This document shows, in pieces, positions 1 through 10,569 of a stretch of DNA of 64,000 nucleotides (positions are counted from its first letter, which is position 1; every line of letters begins with the position of its first letter). The notes under the pieces were generated by a model. It had not been told where the DNA came from, ran no database searches, and saw nothing but the letters and a program-made list of their open reading frames with translations. The translations under genes and the position numbers were made by a program. Source of the stretch: Maylandia zebra (lineage: Eukaryota > Chordata > Actinopteri > Cichliformes > Cichlidae); the NCBI RefSeq assembly GCF_041146795.1, contig NC_135174.1, positions 20,268,878-20,332,877 of the forward strand, written 5' to 3'.

Positions 1-502
1 CAGTTTAACACCAGTTTGCCTGTGAGGGTACTGCTGATGTGCTGGGGCCCATATGTCATCATGTGTGTCTATGCCTGCTTTGACAATGTGAAGCTCATCT
101 CTCCAAAGCTAAGAATGGTATGTATTTATTTTGTTTTTTGCAACCTAACACTATGTGAAAATGAAACAGTTAAACACCTCTTTCTTCTTCTTATTGTTGA
201 CTTTTAGTTTAACAGTTTCTTAGTTGCAGTTTCAGTCATCATTCTTGTGACTTATTCCACAAGCAAGACAATGAAAGGAGTCAATCATTTTAATGTCACA
301 CTTGCCATAGTATGTGAGACAACTTAAACCTTTGCTTTTTTGTGTGCCTTTTCCCTTGTAGATGCTTCCAGTTATTGCAAAGACAAATCCTATATTTAAC
401 GCTCTCCTCTACTCATTTGGAAATGAGTTCTACCGAGGGGGAGTTTGGAATTTCCTCACTGGACAGAAGATTGTTGAACCAGATATTAAGAAGTCAAAGT
501 AA
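1..502 (+). CDS. rgr: RGR-type opsin, last two exons (partial gene)
   Basis: Partial gene: only the C-terminal part is in the window. The exons are 1-117 (or 4-117, if the opening CAG is an acceptor) and 362-502, joined in phase 0 across an intron that starts GTATG at 118 and ends TAG at 361. The first exon encodes transmembrane helix 6 (CWGPYVIMCVYA) and a loop reading ISPKLRM. The second encodes helix 7, with the retinal-binding lysine in VIAKTNPIFNALLY (codon 380-382), then a short tail GGVWNFLTGQKI and stop TAA at 500-502. The NTSLP lead-in, the ISPKL loop and the short tail match RGR (retinal G-protein-coupled receptor), which in mammals binds all-trans retinal in retinal pigment epithelium and Mueller cells and acts as a photoisomerase. 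Fish have more than one rgr paralogue; I cannot tell which this is. The RGR identity is confident. Confidence 0.88.
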
Positions 503-591
503 AAGAAAACCCAGTAAAATCGGGCAAAAATCCAAGATCATCAACTGCTTTCATGATAGGTTCCTCATTCAAACGTAGTAGGATGTTTTGA

Positions 592-597
592 AATAAA
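592..597 (+). terminator. Poly(A) signal of the RGR-type opsin
   Basis: A canonical AATAAA lies 90 bases after the opsin stop codon, which gives a short 3' UTR. Confidence 0.6.
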
Positions 598-602
598 CAT
601 TG

Positions 603-1504
603 CCAGGTCAGAGATGTACAGTTGTGTTATTTTCATATTTCATATTTGTACAGTACATGACATTACAGGACGGTCTGTTTGCTTGGAGCCACCATACCTC
701 ATGTTGGACTTAGCTCAATCAACAAAAAAACATGCTGCAGGTAATCTGACCATTTTAAATGTTCATGCATTCTTTCTTTCAGCAGCTTGACTTTAACCTG
801 CACTGCTCAAGCATCCACATGAATCCAGTGACAATAAACACAGATGTTGCTCCTCTTCTGCTGTTTGCGCTTTCTATTTTAATCCGATTAATGGAGATGC
901 TTGTAAGCAAGAAGCCTAATTGCTGTAAGCAGAAATGTGCCTTTTATCACATGTCAGTGTCAAATCTAAAGTATTTTAATAAGCAGATTATTTAATAGTG
1001 GTTTTGTTTTGTAGACAGCTAAATAATACAGCCCCTCTGTACAGTGAGGAAATATTTACTGTGTTAAGCCCGTTGCGCAATTAAGCTCCTTCTTAGGCGA
1101 CGTGGACTTAATCTCATTTCAGGTACTTGTCTAAATTAGGAAATGCATACACTAAACTACACAGAGTTTGGTAGCGTTTTGTCTTCATTTCATATTAACT
1201 TACACTGAGCTAAATTTGATGACATATTCAGTTATATTTAAACATATTTAACAATTTTGTTTTTACTTTTCAGTGCGCCGAATAGTTCTAAAACAAATGC
1301 TGTAGTTTTTTTAGTAAATAGGCAAACGTTTGCATTTTCTGTCTGCATGCACATGAATAGATGCTTCAGAGCAGGAACACAGTTACCCTTAAGCTATATT
1401 GGCTTAGCAATTTCATAATACCAGCAATGAAATGTCTTTGTGGGTTGAGTTACTAAGCCACGTATATTCCAAAGATCACCACAGAAGGGGCACATACTGT
1501 AGAG
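603..1504. other. Intergenic, nothing recognised
   Basis: AT-rich spacer between the opsin gene and the first repeat. Its short open frames show no splice context or family resemblance. I see no gene, RNA or repeat here. Confidence 0.5.
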
Positions 1505-2073
1505 CAGGGCTGTCAAACATAAGGCCTGGGGGCCAGATTTGGCTCATGGAGGACTCTATTCCGGCCCACTTGATGACTTTGGAAAATGTGAAGGAGGGCA
1601 TAGATTTTGGATTTTTAACTGTTTTACAGTTTTTCCTACTAATAAGGAACCTCCTTTACTGTCATTCATACTACATCAAAGTAATTAAGTAATAGATAAA
1701 CAATAACAAAACACAAAAAAACGGTTTTATCGCAATCTACTAAAGAAATTTATGTTAAGCTTTAGAGTAAATTTAGATTTAGCTTTTTCTGTCATTTTAG
1801 ACATGCTCACAGATGTCAGCATTTCTTTATTGTGTAGAAAAACTTGAGTTGTACTGCTGAAATTGCACTTCTTTTTCTTGGATTAAATTGGATTAAATGT
1901 CTATATAAACTTCTTTACACTGACAAATAGAGGGGTTTCCCTGCTTCGGCCCACTTCAATTCAATTCAATTTTATTTATATAACGCCAAATCACAACAAA
2001 AGTCGCCTCAAGGTGCTTCAGATCAAAGTGGGCTATATGTGGCCCACGATGTAAAAAGAGTTTGCCATTTCTG
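1505..2073. mobile_element. Non-autonomous hAT-type DNA transposon with a nested retroposon end
   Basis: The left end reads CAGGGCTGTCAAACATAAGG. The right end, on the other strand, reads CAGAAATGGCAAACTC, giving the imperfect CAGGG-TGTCAAAC type of inverted terminus usual for hAT elements. The element is flanked by 8-base direct repeats, CTGTAGAG (1497-1504) and CTGTAGAA (2074-2081), the size hAT transposases make. No transposase frame is present. The interior is interrupted near 1957-2027 by a TTCAATTCAATT-type retroposon end. Confidence 0.7.
1953..2027 (+). repeat. TTCAATT-type teleost interspersed repeat (nested copy)
   Basis: It begins with tandem TTCAA units, then TTTTATTTATATAACGCC and CAAATCACAACAAAAGTCGCC, a repeat seen throughout teleost genomes and thought to be a LINE/SINE end. 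It splits the hAT-type element, and CTTCA occurs at both edges, as expected for a short target duplication. Related copies lie at 33301-33448 and 43296-43500. Confidence 0.6.
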
Positions 2074-2081
2074 CTGTAGAA

Positions 2082-4419
2082 GAAACAACTCCAGCTCTGA
2101 TGCTAAATGTATCCACAGCAGAAATAATCCACTGTGAGACGATCCTTGTCACACTAACCTCCGAGGTGTGACGTTGTTGCCCGCAGGCTGGTCGTAAGGG
2201 GATTAAATTCTCTCACCATCAATGGCAGCCTTCTTTAAGGGAGAAGGACTCAGCCTAATGAGCAACAGTGAAGCAGTCCTGAAATTAGACTGTTGGCTGC
2301 TTAAATTAGAATGATGAACCCCTGCATTTAAATGTTGAATTGCATGAAGTCATAGCCCTGATCATTTTTACCCCAGTAAGGCATCTCTTAAAGTTGCTAT
2401 TTGAACGCTTTTGTTTTTAATAGTGCAGACAGACAGAAGACTCGAGTCAACTCAGAACTAATGTACAGTATGAACAGTGACAATACCTGCAAATTAAATG
2501 ATATTCCCATTTGCTTCAGCTGCACTTTCAGTAGCATGCCTAACCAAAATAAAAGGCTGAACATTGTGCTAAGTTAGCAATGTCTTTGTGAGTTTGTATT
2601 TTTTTCTGTATCTTTTCTTGAATGTAAAAATGTGACAAGTGGGGATAAAAGTAAGTTGAAAAGCTTGAGCAGGGGGAAAAAAAATGCATCGCCTAATCAG
2701 AAGCTGCCTCGGGAATGCTGTTATGCAGCCTGCTCATTAGCATCGGATTTCCTTCCAGTATATGAGCAAGCTCTGCTCATTAGGAGGAGTTAAATATTTG
2801 GCACAATCATGTCCTTCCTCCAACGTCTCCTGCTGCGATCAGGACTTTTCTTGAGAAAGATTAAAGAACTAAAAGATCAGCATCAAGTTCTTAGAAACAG
2901 TTGGCTGATTGTGTGTGTGTGTGGTCTAGTGATCTAATTTGGTCAGAGCTGTAGATAGACACTGTGGTAATAGCAGAAAGTTCACAGGAAGAAAGTAGAA
3001 CCTGTCACAGACAGATAAAGCCTGACTGAGCCTTCCCCCAAAACAAATAAGCGATTACATCCCTTTTCATCCAATAGAAACGTTAAGATTTGGGATCCAC
3101 CCACCAGGCAAGCTGAAGGTTAACAGAAAATAGAGGTGTGCTAAATTTATTACTCTTCACAGACAATGTTAGAAAACAGAATGATGCCTGTCCTTATTTG
3201 GCAGCTTTCTCTAATATAAGGATGAGGATAATAATAACTTCAATTTAAAAAAATAAATAAATAAATAAATACATCCCTAGAAAATAAAAGTCCAAGATGT
3301 TTAAAGAAGAGCCTTAAAAATCTACTGTGTGCCATTTATATTTGGCTGGAAAAATAAATTAGGTCACTAAAATACAGAGGATATCACTGCTTTAACATTA
3401 TCTTCAGTTCTAAAAAACACTTATTGACCTACCACGTCAACACCAATCAATTGTAGGCTTGTTTAATGAAAAAGCGTCATAACTTCCAGTGTTGTAATCA
3501 CTTGTGAAGATTGTTCTTTTGCATGCTTCAAAAGAACCTCAGTTTGTTACATGCCCTCCCCTACTCTTCTATCCTAGTTTAAATTGGCACAATAGTGTTT
3601 AATTCCGAAACAGCAAGCCGATATAATGGAAGTGTATCATTCCAAAAGCATTTATTTGTGCAGCTGAATTAAATTGGTGAAAACATTTTGAAGAATTTTG
3701 GTCGAAGAACACTCGCTTTGCTAAACGGCCCTAAAATATCTAAAAACAGGAAAAGTGAGTGATGCAAAAATCATCTTTGAAGTTTAGCCACAAGGGGCGG
3801 CTGAGTGAAAACACTATTTGTAAAACCTCCAGAGACACTATATGGACCTAGCTGGTGAAGTCCTGCATGTTTACAGCATTAATACTGAGCATGTGTTTAC
3901 TCATGTAAGAGACAAAGGTGAAAGCTGCCTATCAAAGAAGAAAGCCAAAGGGCAACTAAACCCTCCATTAAATATTACACACTACAGTCCAGAGGTCAGA
4001 TCATATCAGTGGAAGGAAGCACGTTAGATGGTAAAACCCAAGCTCTGATGCTTGGCTTAGTGTTACATAATACTATCTGTTCATAATAGTTTCTCGGTCA
4101 CAAGTGTTATCATAAATTTTGATGCCATTAGACCACGAACTGTGTCAAAGATGTGACATATCTGAAGTGGATTTTTCATGCAATGATTTTTAAAGAATTA
4201 GATCACGCCTGTGTCACTAGGCATCTAGAAAACCTTGCCCCTAGTCTCATCCATTAAGCCTCTCTGTTGTACTGTCTTCACGTCAGAGGCCGAGTCATCA
4301 TCCATAATTCAGCTCTGAGGATTAGGCTGAAACTCTTGACTCTGCCAAGTTATGCATGAATGATGTATAAGGCAATAATATTATACATTTTTTTAAGTGT
4401 TTATGTAATATGTATGTTT
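2082..4419. other. Intergenic, no gene seen
   Basis: Spacer with a short AAATA/AATA run (about 3249-3271) and otherwise unremarkable AT-rich sequence. A 61-codon frame at 3842-4027 has no recognisable similarity. Confidence 0.45.
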
Positions 4420-4531
<112 letters not shown>

Positions 4532-4683
4532 CTACACATATACATATATGTATATAAATCACTTAGGCACCGTCACTTACATAAAGCACATGCTGCTTAA
4601 TCTTTATATCTTTTTTTTTATCTTTTTATCTTCAATATTTAATATTTAATCAAACTCATGTGCATACATATATATTCATACAC

Positions 4684-4745
4684 TTTCCTGTGCAAAACTC
4701 CTGAGCCACCTCTCCCATCTCCTTATTCCGTGTTTCCAAGGGATA
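4684..4745 (+). mobile_element. Fragment of a Tc1/mariner-like terminus
   Basis: CCTGTGCAAAACTCCTGAGCC followed by a pyrimidine-rich stretch resembles the terminus of the element at 36172-37022, whose left end reads ACTGTGCAAAATTCTTGAGC. Only this end is visible, so it is a truncated relic. Confidence 0.4.
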
Positions 4746-5845
4746 GAGCAGAATTATTTTTAAAGGAATGACCAAGAACTATTTGAGCCTAATTATTATT
4801 CTTATTATTACTACTATTGTTGTTGTTGTATTAGCAAATTTTAATTTAATAAATTTAAATGTTATTCTTTTTTTTTACCCAGATTGCTGTACTTCAATTA
4901 ATATTAGTTTTCTAGTACCAACGAAGAGGTGCCAGTCTTGTAGTCTGTCCTTGAGCATGCGCTACCCTGTGATTTTAATCATTTGTAGGTCGTTATCGCC
5001 CTCTACTGACAAACAGAAAGAAGTCTTGTTAAAATGCATATATTAGAATCACACACTGACAGAAAGTAAGAATAACAACTATAAAAAAAATATTTTGCAG
5101 TTTCTTTTGTAGCGTCATACAACGAACAACAGACTTAAATAGCAATAGTACTGCGCAAGACAAATATTTGAAAGAAACCGAAACTAAAGCACTTAATTGA
5201 AATTCTTTTAATGGGTCCTTTGGGTAGTAATAGCCTGTAAATAATTCTACAACTGTATAAAATGTCAGGACTGTAGTACTTAGTAAAGGTAATGCAGTGA
5301 TTTCCACTCCTGTTGTTTGTACCAATGAATTTTCTCCACGAGGTGTCGCCGATGTTAAACGTGTACCCTGCACAGTGTCTGCGCTGATAGCTGAATGCGA
5401 CATTATTCCGTGTAAATGCAAACGCTAACAAGAGCCATGACTTTTGGGAGTTTAGGCAACATTTTTAAGAAGGCCATGAAAAGTATCTTTGCTTCAAAAA
5501 ATGAGTGAGAGACTCAAACCTGGCCGTTTAAAGAGCCCGTGGGGGCTGAATCTGTCCACGGTACTGGAGTCTTTTGGGTGCAGAAAAGGGCAGTGTGACA
5601 AAGTAACTTTAAACAATAAGGTCAATGACGTTACTGGCAAGTCTAAGAAATGTCGTAAATGTTGTGTTTTGTGCGATTGATATGGATAGACTTTTATTCT
5701 GAAAACATGTACCGTCTCTTGTGCGTATATACTGGTGATGACAAAGCGCAATATATTTTTCTATATCTCCAAAGTCTAGAGTCACACACTGAGAGTACGA
5801 AACGATTTTTCTTCTGCGCCTTTGTAATAGTGTTCACCAGCTCTT
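4746..5845. other. Upstream flank of the cholinergic locus
   Basis: No gene recognised. Minus-strand frames of 130 codons (5029-5421) and 98 codons (5135-5431) overlap here, but neither has a plausible start context or family resemblance. Distal regulatory sequence for CHAT/SLC18A3 could lie here; nothing specific can be named. Confidence 0.4.
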
Positions 5846-5891
5846 ATTGGTTGAAGTGATTGCTGCCAATGGTTGGAGATTAACATAAAAG
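5846..5891 (+). promoter_or_regulatory. Candidate core promoter of the cholinergic locus
   Basis: An inverted CCAAT box (ATTGG, 5846-5850), a direct CCAAT box (5866-5870) and a TATA-like CATAAAAG (5884-5891) are spaced like a core promoter. They lie about 120 bases before the proposed ChAT start codon at 6012. The position agrees with the mammalian arrangement, in which the R promoter upstream of VAChT drives both ChAT and VAChT transcripts. No transcription start was observed. Confidence 0.45.
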
Positions 5892-6011
5892 AGACAAGTG
5901 GAGAAGGGATCCACTTGGGGGCAAGCTGGTGATGCGTCATAGCACTTGCTGAAAAGAGGAGACAAAAAAAGGGACTAAAATAGCGCCGAACCTGCGGGTT
6001 AATGTGCACCA

Positions 6012-6062
6012 ATGGCCACGGAGTCACTCGTGGTCTCGGAGCAGAGCGCAAAAGTGCCACAG
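6012..6062 (+). CDS. chat: Proposed ChAT initiator exon, upstream of SLC18A3
   Basis: It encodes [17 protein letters not shown] and ends CAG|GTGATA in phase 0, which joins in frame to VLPKVPVP at 10933. The start context (ACCAATGG) is good. An out-of-frame ATG at 6002, in weak context, overlaps it. No other upstream ATG with a phase-0 donor looked as suitable; the ATG near 9500 ends in phase 1 and does not join. The human N terminus is also short, acidic and serine-rich before its LPKLPVPP. This assignment is inference. Confidence 0.6.
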
Positions 6063-9000
6063 GTGATAGGAGGTATGACAACAGAGATAAGCGAGATTGA
6101 GTGTTCTCTGTTGTGCAAATAATTATCAAAATCGCTCCAAACAAAAACTTTGATATGTAAGAATAGAAGCTGAAACCTCTGCAAGGTGCAGAAAATCTAC
6201 GATTTCACCACGTCACTTCTCGGGAGATCATGAAACATCATCGGACGTGGCTGAGCCGAGGACAAGAGGAGAAAGCTGAAGAAAACCATCTTCACAGATG
6301 AGGCAACCAAGTTCATCTGCGCCTCTCCCTTTACGCACAGGCGAGGTGAGGACGGAGAGCGTTACTTCAGTGTAAAGAAAGCACCAATGAGTCATCCGAG
6401 GTGTTAAAAAGATCGGCATCAGACGGAAGAAGCACAAATACAGTTTTGAATCGAAAATCCTTTTTTTTTTTTAAAGAAAAGCACACCATGGATGGAGAAG
6501 GAGGCTCTTCGGGGCTGGCCAAATCAGCCGCTGTAAAACTGTCCGAGATGGGTGAAAGAACCAAGCAGTTAGGCACCGCGATGCGGGATCCTCACCAGCA
6601 AAGACGGATCATACTGGTGATTGTTTGCGTGGCTCTCCTGTTGGACAATATGCTCTACATGGTAATCGTGCCAATTATTCCAGACTATCTTGCTGATCTG
6701 GAGCTTGAGCAGTCAGAACACGTCCACGTTGTGATGCACTCCAACACTTCGGCAAACAGCACAAGCCAGGACAAAAGCAACAAGGACAATTTAGATATCC
6801 AGATAGGAATACTTTTTGCATCAAAAGCCATCCTCCAGCTCTTAGTTAACCCCCTGTCGGGAACTTTCATAGACCGGGTGGGCTATGACATTCCACTTTT
6901 AATTGGACTGACTGTCATGTTTATCTCTACCTGCATCTTCGCTTTCGGGGAGAATTACGCGACTCTCTTTATGGCCAGAAGTTTGCAGGGTCTCGGTTCT
7001 GCTTTCGCAGACACCTCTGGAATCGCAATGATAGCTGACAAATACACGGAGGAGGGAGAGAGAAGCAGGGCGCTCGGCATTGCTCTGGCGTTCATCTCTT
7101 TCGGGAGTCTGGTGGCGCCTCCCTTCGGGGGCGTCCTGTACGAGTTTGTCGGCAAACGAGTGCCGTTCATCGTGCTCGCCTGCATTTGCCTGGCGGATGG
7201 CTTAATGCTACTGACCGTGATCAAGCCATTCTCTAACAGGACTAGAGAGAACATGCCAGTCGGCACCCCCATATACAGACTCATGATTGATCCCTACATA
7301 GCTGTGGTGGCCGGGGCACTGACAGTGTGTAACATCCCCCTTGCCTTTCTAGAGCCAACTATAGCCAACTGGATGGAAACCACCATGCACTCATCTCAGT
7401 GGGAAATGGGGCTCACCTGGCTCCCAGCCTTCTTCCCTCACGTTCTCGGTGTTTACATAACGGTTAAATTGGCAGCACAACATCCAAATTTGCAGTGGTT
7501 TTACGGAGCTGTGGGCATGGTTATCATAGGGGCGAGCTCCTGCACAGTTCCCGCATGCAAAACTTTTGGGCAGCTTATCGCCCCGCTGTGCGGCATCTGT
7601 TTTGGCATAGCGCTGGTAGACACTGCCCTGCTGCCCACACTTGCATTTTTAGTTGATGTGCGTCATGTTTCTGTGTATGGTAGTGTTTATGCTATTGCAG
7701 ATATTTCCTACTCTGTCGCTTATGCTATGGGTCCCATAGTAGCCGGGCAGATAGTGCACAGTCTCGGTTTTGTACAACTTAATCTTGGTATGGGTCTTGT
7801 CAATGTGCTTTACGCACCAGCCCTGCTGCTGCTGCGCAACGTGTGCCAAATGAAACCGTCCTACTCAGAGAGAGATAACCTGCTAGACGAAGCTCCGCAG
7901 GGGCTGTACGACACAATCAAGATGGAGGAGAGGAGAGCGAAGAAGAAGGGCTACAGTTCGGCAGGGAATTGCCTGTCGGTAGATGAGAATGGGTTTGACC
8001 CTTTCAGAGGACAGCGGTCCTTGTCAGAAGAGTCCTCCGGCCCGGAGTGCACTTAGACCGGTTACAATCCGACCGACAAATCAAAACATTTGTGAGATTT
8101 GTGAGGCAGACAAATTACAATGTAGTGATTTAAAATTTTATGTAAGTACCGATGTGCAATATAAACACCTAGTCACCAACGTCACAACTGTGTGACTCGT
8201 TTTTCAAAGTTTTCTTTCATCTTTTTTCTGACTGTGGTTTCATTGTGTCAACAAACAAGTCTATGTAGCGTTTGTCAAGGATGTATAACTCGAGTTTTGT
8301 GAGAGATCTTTCAGCTGCCGTTGAATTTGTGTGTACTATTCAGTATTATATATACAAACTATATAAATAGATATAATGTGCGTACAAAATTATATGGGAC
8401 CAACTGTAAGCAGCACATTTCTCCCCTTCTCAAAATAGCCTATATTTTTAGTCTCGGAGGAAACTTTTTTCACTTGCACATCAAAGGCCTCTTTCTGTTT
8501 TGTTGTTAAAATTGTGGATTTTAATAAGTAGGCCTCTTTGTTTTATTTATTTATTTTGTTTGAAATTAAATGTATCATAATAAATGGATTTTGTACATAT
8601 GTGGATACACGCACAATGTAAATTGTTCAAATAAAAAAAATATATATATCCGTGGATCTCTACAAAGTGTGTATGCCGTTGAGCGCGGGTGTGTGTGTAC
8701 GAAACATGTTGTCAAGACGTAGCTAATGATGTCAGTCCCCTTAAGATGAACTAATGTGTATTAATTGAATAATTGTGGTTTTAATAAATCTCTGTTTGGA
8801 TCAGTGTGACGGTGGTGATTTCATTTTCATAATTTTAATTTCAAATGAATAAAACAACATAAATGCCGGATTTGTTTCGATATTAATATAGGAACTGTAG
8901 ACGATAAAAGTGGCTAAAAGTCCGCATCACCCCTCCTGCAAACATAAAAACACAAGAGAAGTGTTATTTGATTTCATTATTTATTTATTTTTTAAACGAT

Positions 9001-10522
9001 CAGGAAAAAATCTTTATTTTTGAATGTTTGCTTGCTGACACAGGAGGCGCACATTAGTCACAGTGCGTAAACAAAAATCGAACAAATTCAAGTGTAACAC
9101 GCATAAACTGATTTAGTTCTCGGTTATAACCTCACCACGTTGTCAAACCCGAGACCATGAGACAAGCTTAGCATTTAAATCTAAAAAACAAAAAAAACAA
9201 AACTGTGGACCCCGCAGGGTGATCACAGGACACCTGAATGACAACCAGACGCTCGGTCAGTTTTTGATATATATTAAAAAATTTTATAGGGTGTGGGCGG
9301 GAGGGGGGAAGCAAGCTGTCAGATAATATGTTCCGCGAATAGATTTCGATGGGAGGAGTTTCTTGCCTCAAGGGGGTAGGTAAACGCAAACACCTTCAGC
9401 ATCTTTTCCAAGGCGTGCTTTAATGTGGAGCCACAGCCGTATGGCGACGCGTGGGGACAGGGGAGCAGTCCAGCGTCTAAACGGAGTTTTCCTCTAACAT
9501 GGGCTTTCACCGCTTGGACGTGGCAGGTGATGCCAACTTTCACACACTTCTCTGACCTTTTGATCGCTTCGCTGATCGGGTAAGGCTCTGATAAACTGTA
9601 ACAAACGGAGACTTGGTGTTCATTTCAAAAGTTACCATCATCATCATATTTCTGAGCCTGTTTGGCGCACAGCGGGGGGAGATTTCTTTACTTTACAGTT
9701 TTGCTCAAGTTAAGTTTTAGTTAATCAGTCCACTTGTTTTCCACTAAAAGGACTTGCATCTAATGATGCTCCTCTTCATTGTGTCTCTTTAGGATTTTAT
9801 CACTTTTAATATTAAAATTGATGTAAAAGAAAAACCTCTTTATTTTGTTTTGGATTTTTTGAAGGGAAGGAAATAGGAAAGGGCTTTTTAAAATGTTTAT
9901 CTGTCTGCAGTGAGTCAGGAGGCGCAGCTGGAATGCAAGCACAAGAAGTAAATTGCGTTAGGCTGTAACTTGATCAAAAATGGAAGCCTGCTGGCTCACT
10001 TTCAGACAGCACACAAATGTGTAGTTACATTTTATCAACAGGCCTAATTTTTATTTATTTTTTGCTTCTTTTCTCTCCTTGAACACGCTTCATGCAGGAA
10101 CGGCTGAAGCCAGACCCTATTAAGGGTGGGGGGAGATTCCGAGTTATATTCACTGGTCGAGACTGGACTAATCATGCCAATCTTGGAGAGAGGGACGGCG
10201 AGAGACCGAGACAGCCAAGTATGAACACACACCGCTGCTTCTTTAAGTCAGCTTTACTTTTTTTGTGCCGAGCGCCGCCCGTGGTGCCTAAGTTGGCAAA
10301 GTAAGGGTACTGGCTTTCAGCACCACGGAAAGCGCCAGCTTCATTTGCCTAACTGGCCGCTAGGGGCAAAAAAAACCCCTCATTCGTGAACATAGAAAGT
10401 ATGTTCAAGACACTATAGCACACATTAATTTTGTGCAGAAATTTGATCAAAATGATGCAGCAGACTATAATATAACAGAGACAATGCTGCGTTTACAGGG
10501 TCAAACCAGTGCTTAATTAAAT

Positions 10523-10569
<47 letters not shown>

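Noticed and set aside
5029-5421. 130-codon minus-strand ORF upstream of CHAT
   Set aside because: Poor start context, hydrophobic AT-rich composition and no family resemblance. It overlaps another random minus-strand frame.
6401-6487. Longer N terminus for VAChT from ATG 6401
   Set aside because: The 29 added residues include a phenylalanine run from a T tract. ATG 6488 has an ideal Kozak context and matches the family length.
6685-7849. Minus-strand ORFs opposite SLC18A3
   Set aside because: Shadows of the strongly coding plus strand.
9510-9545. ATGGGCTTTCACCGC...GCAG|GTGATG as ChAT first exon
   Set aside because: It ends in phase 1 and would shift the frame on joining 10933.
10092-10304. 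70-codon plus-strand ORF near the RE1 site
   Set aside because: No similarity to ChAT N termini and no splice link in phase. Probably chance in GC-richer DNA.
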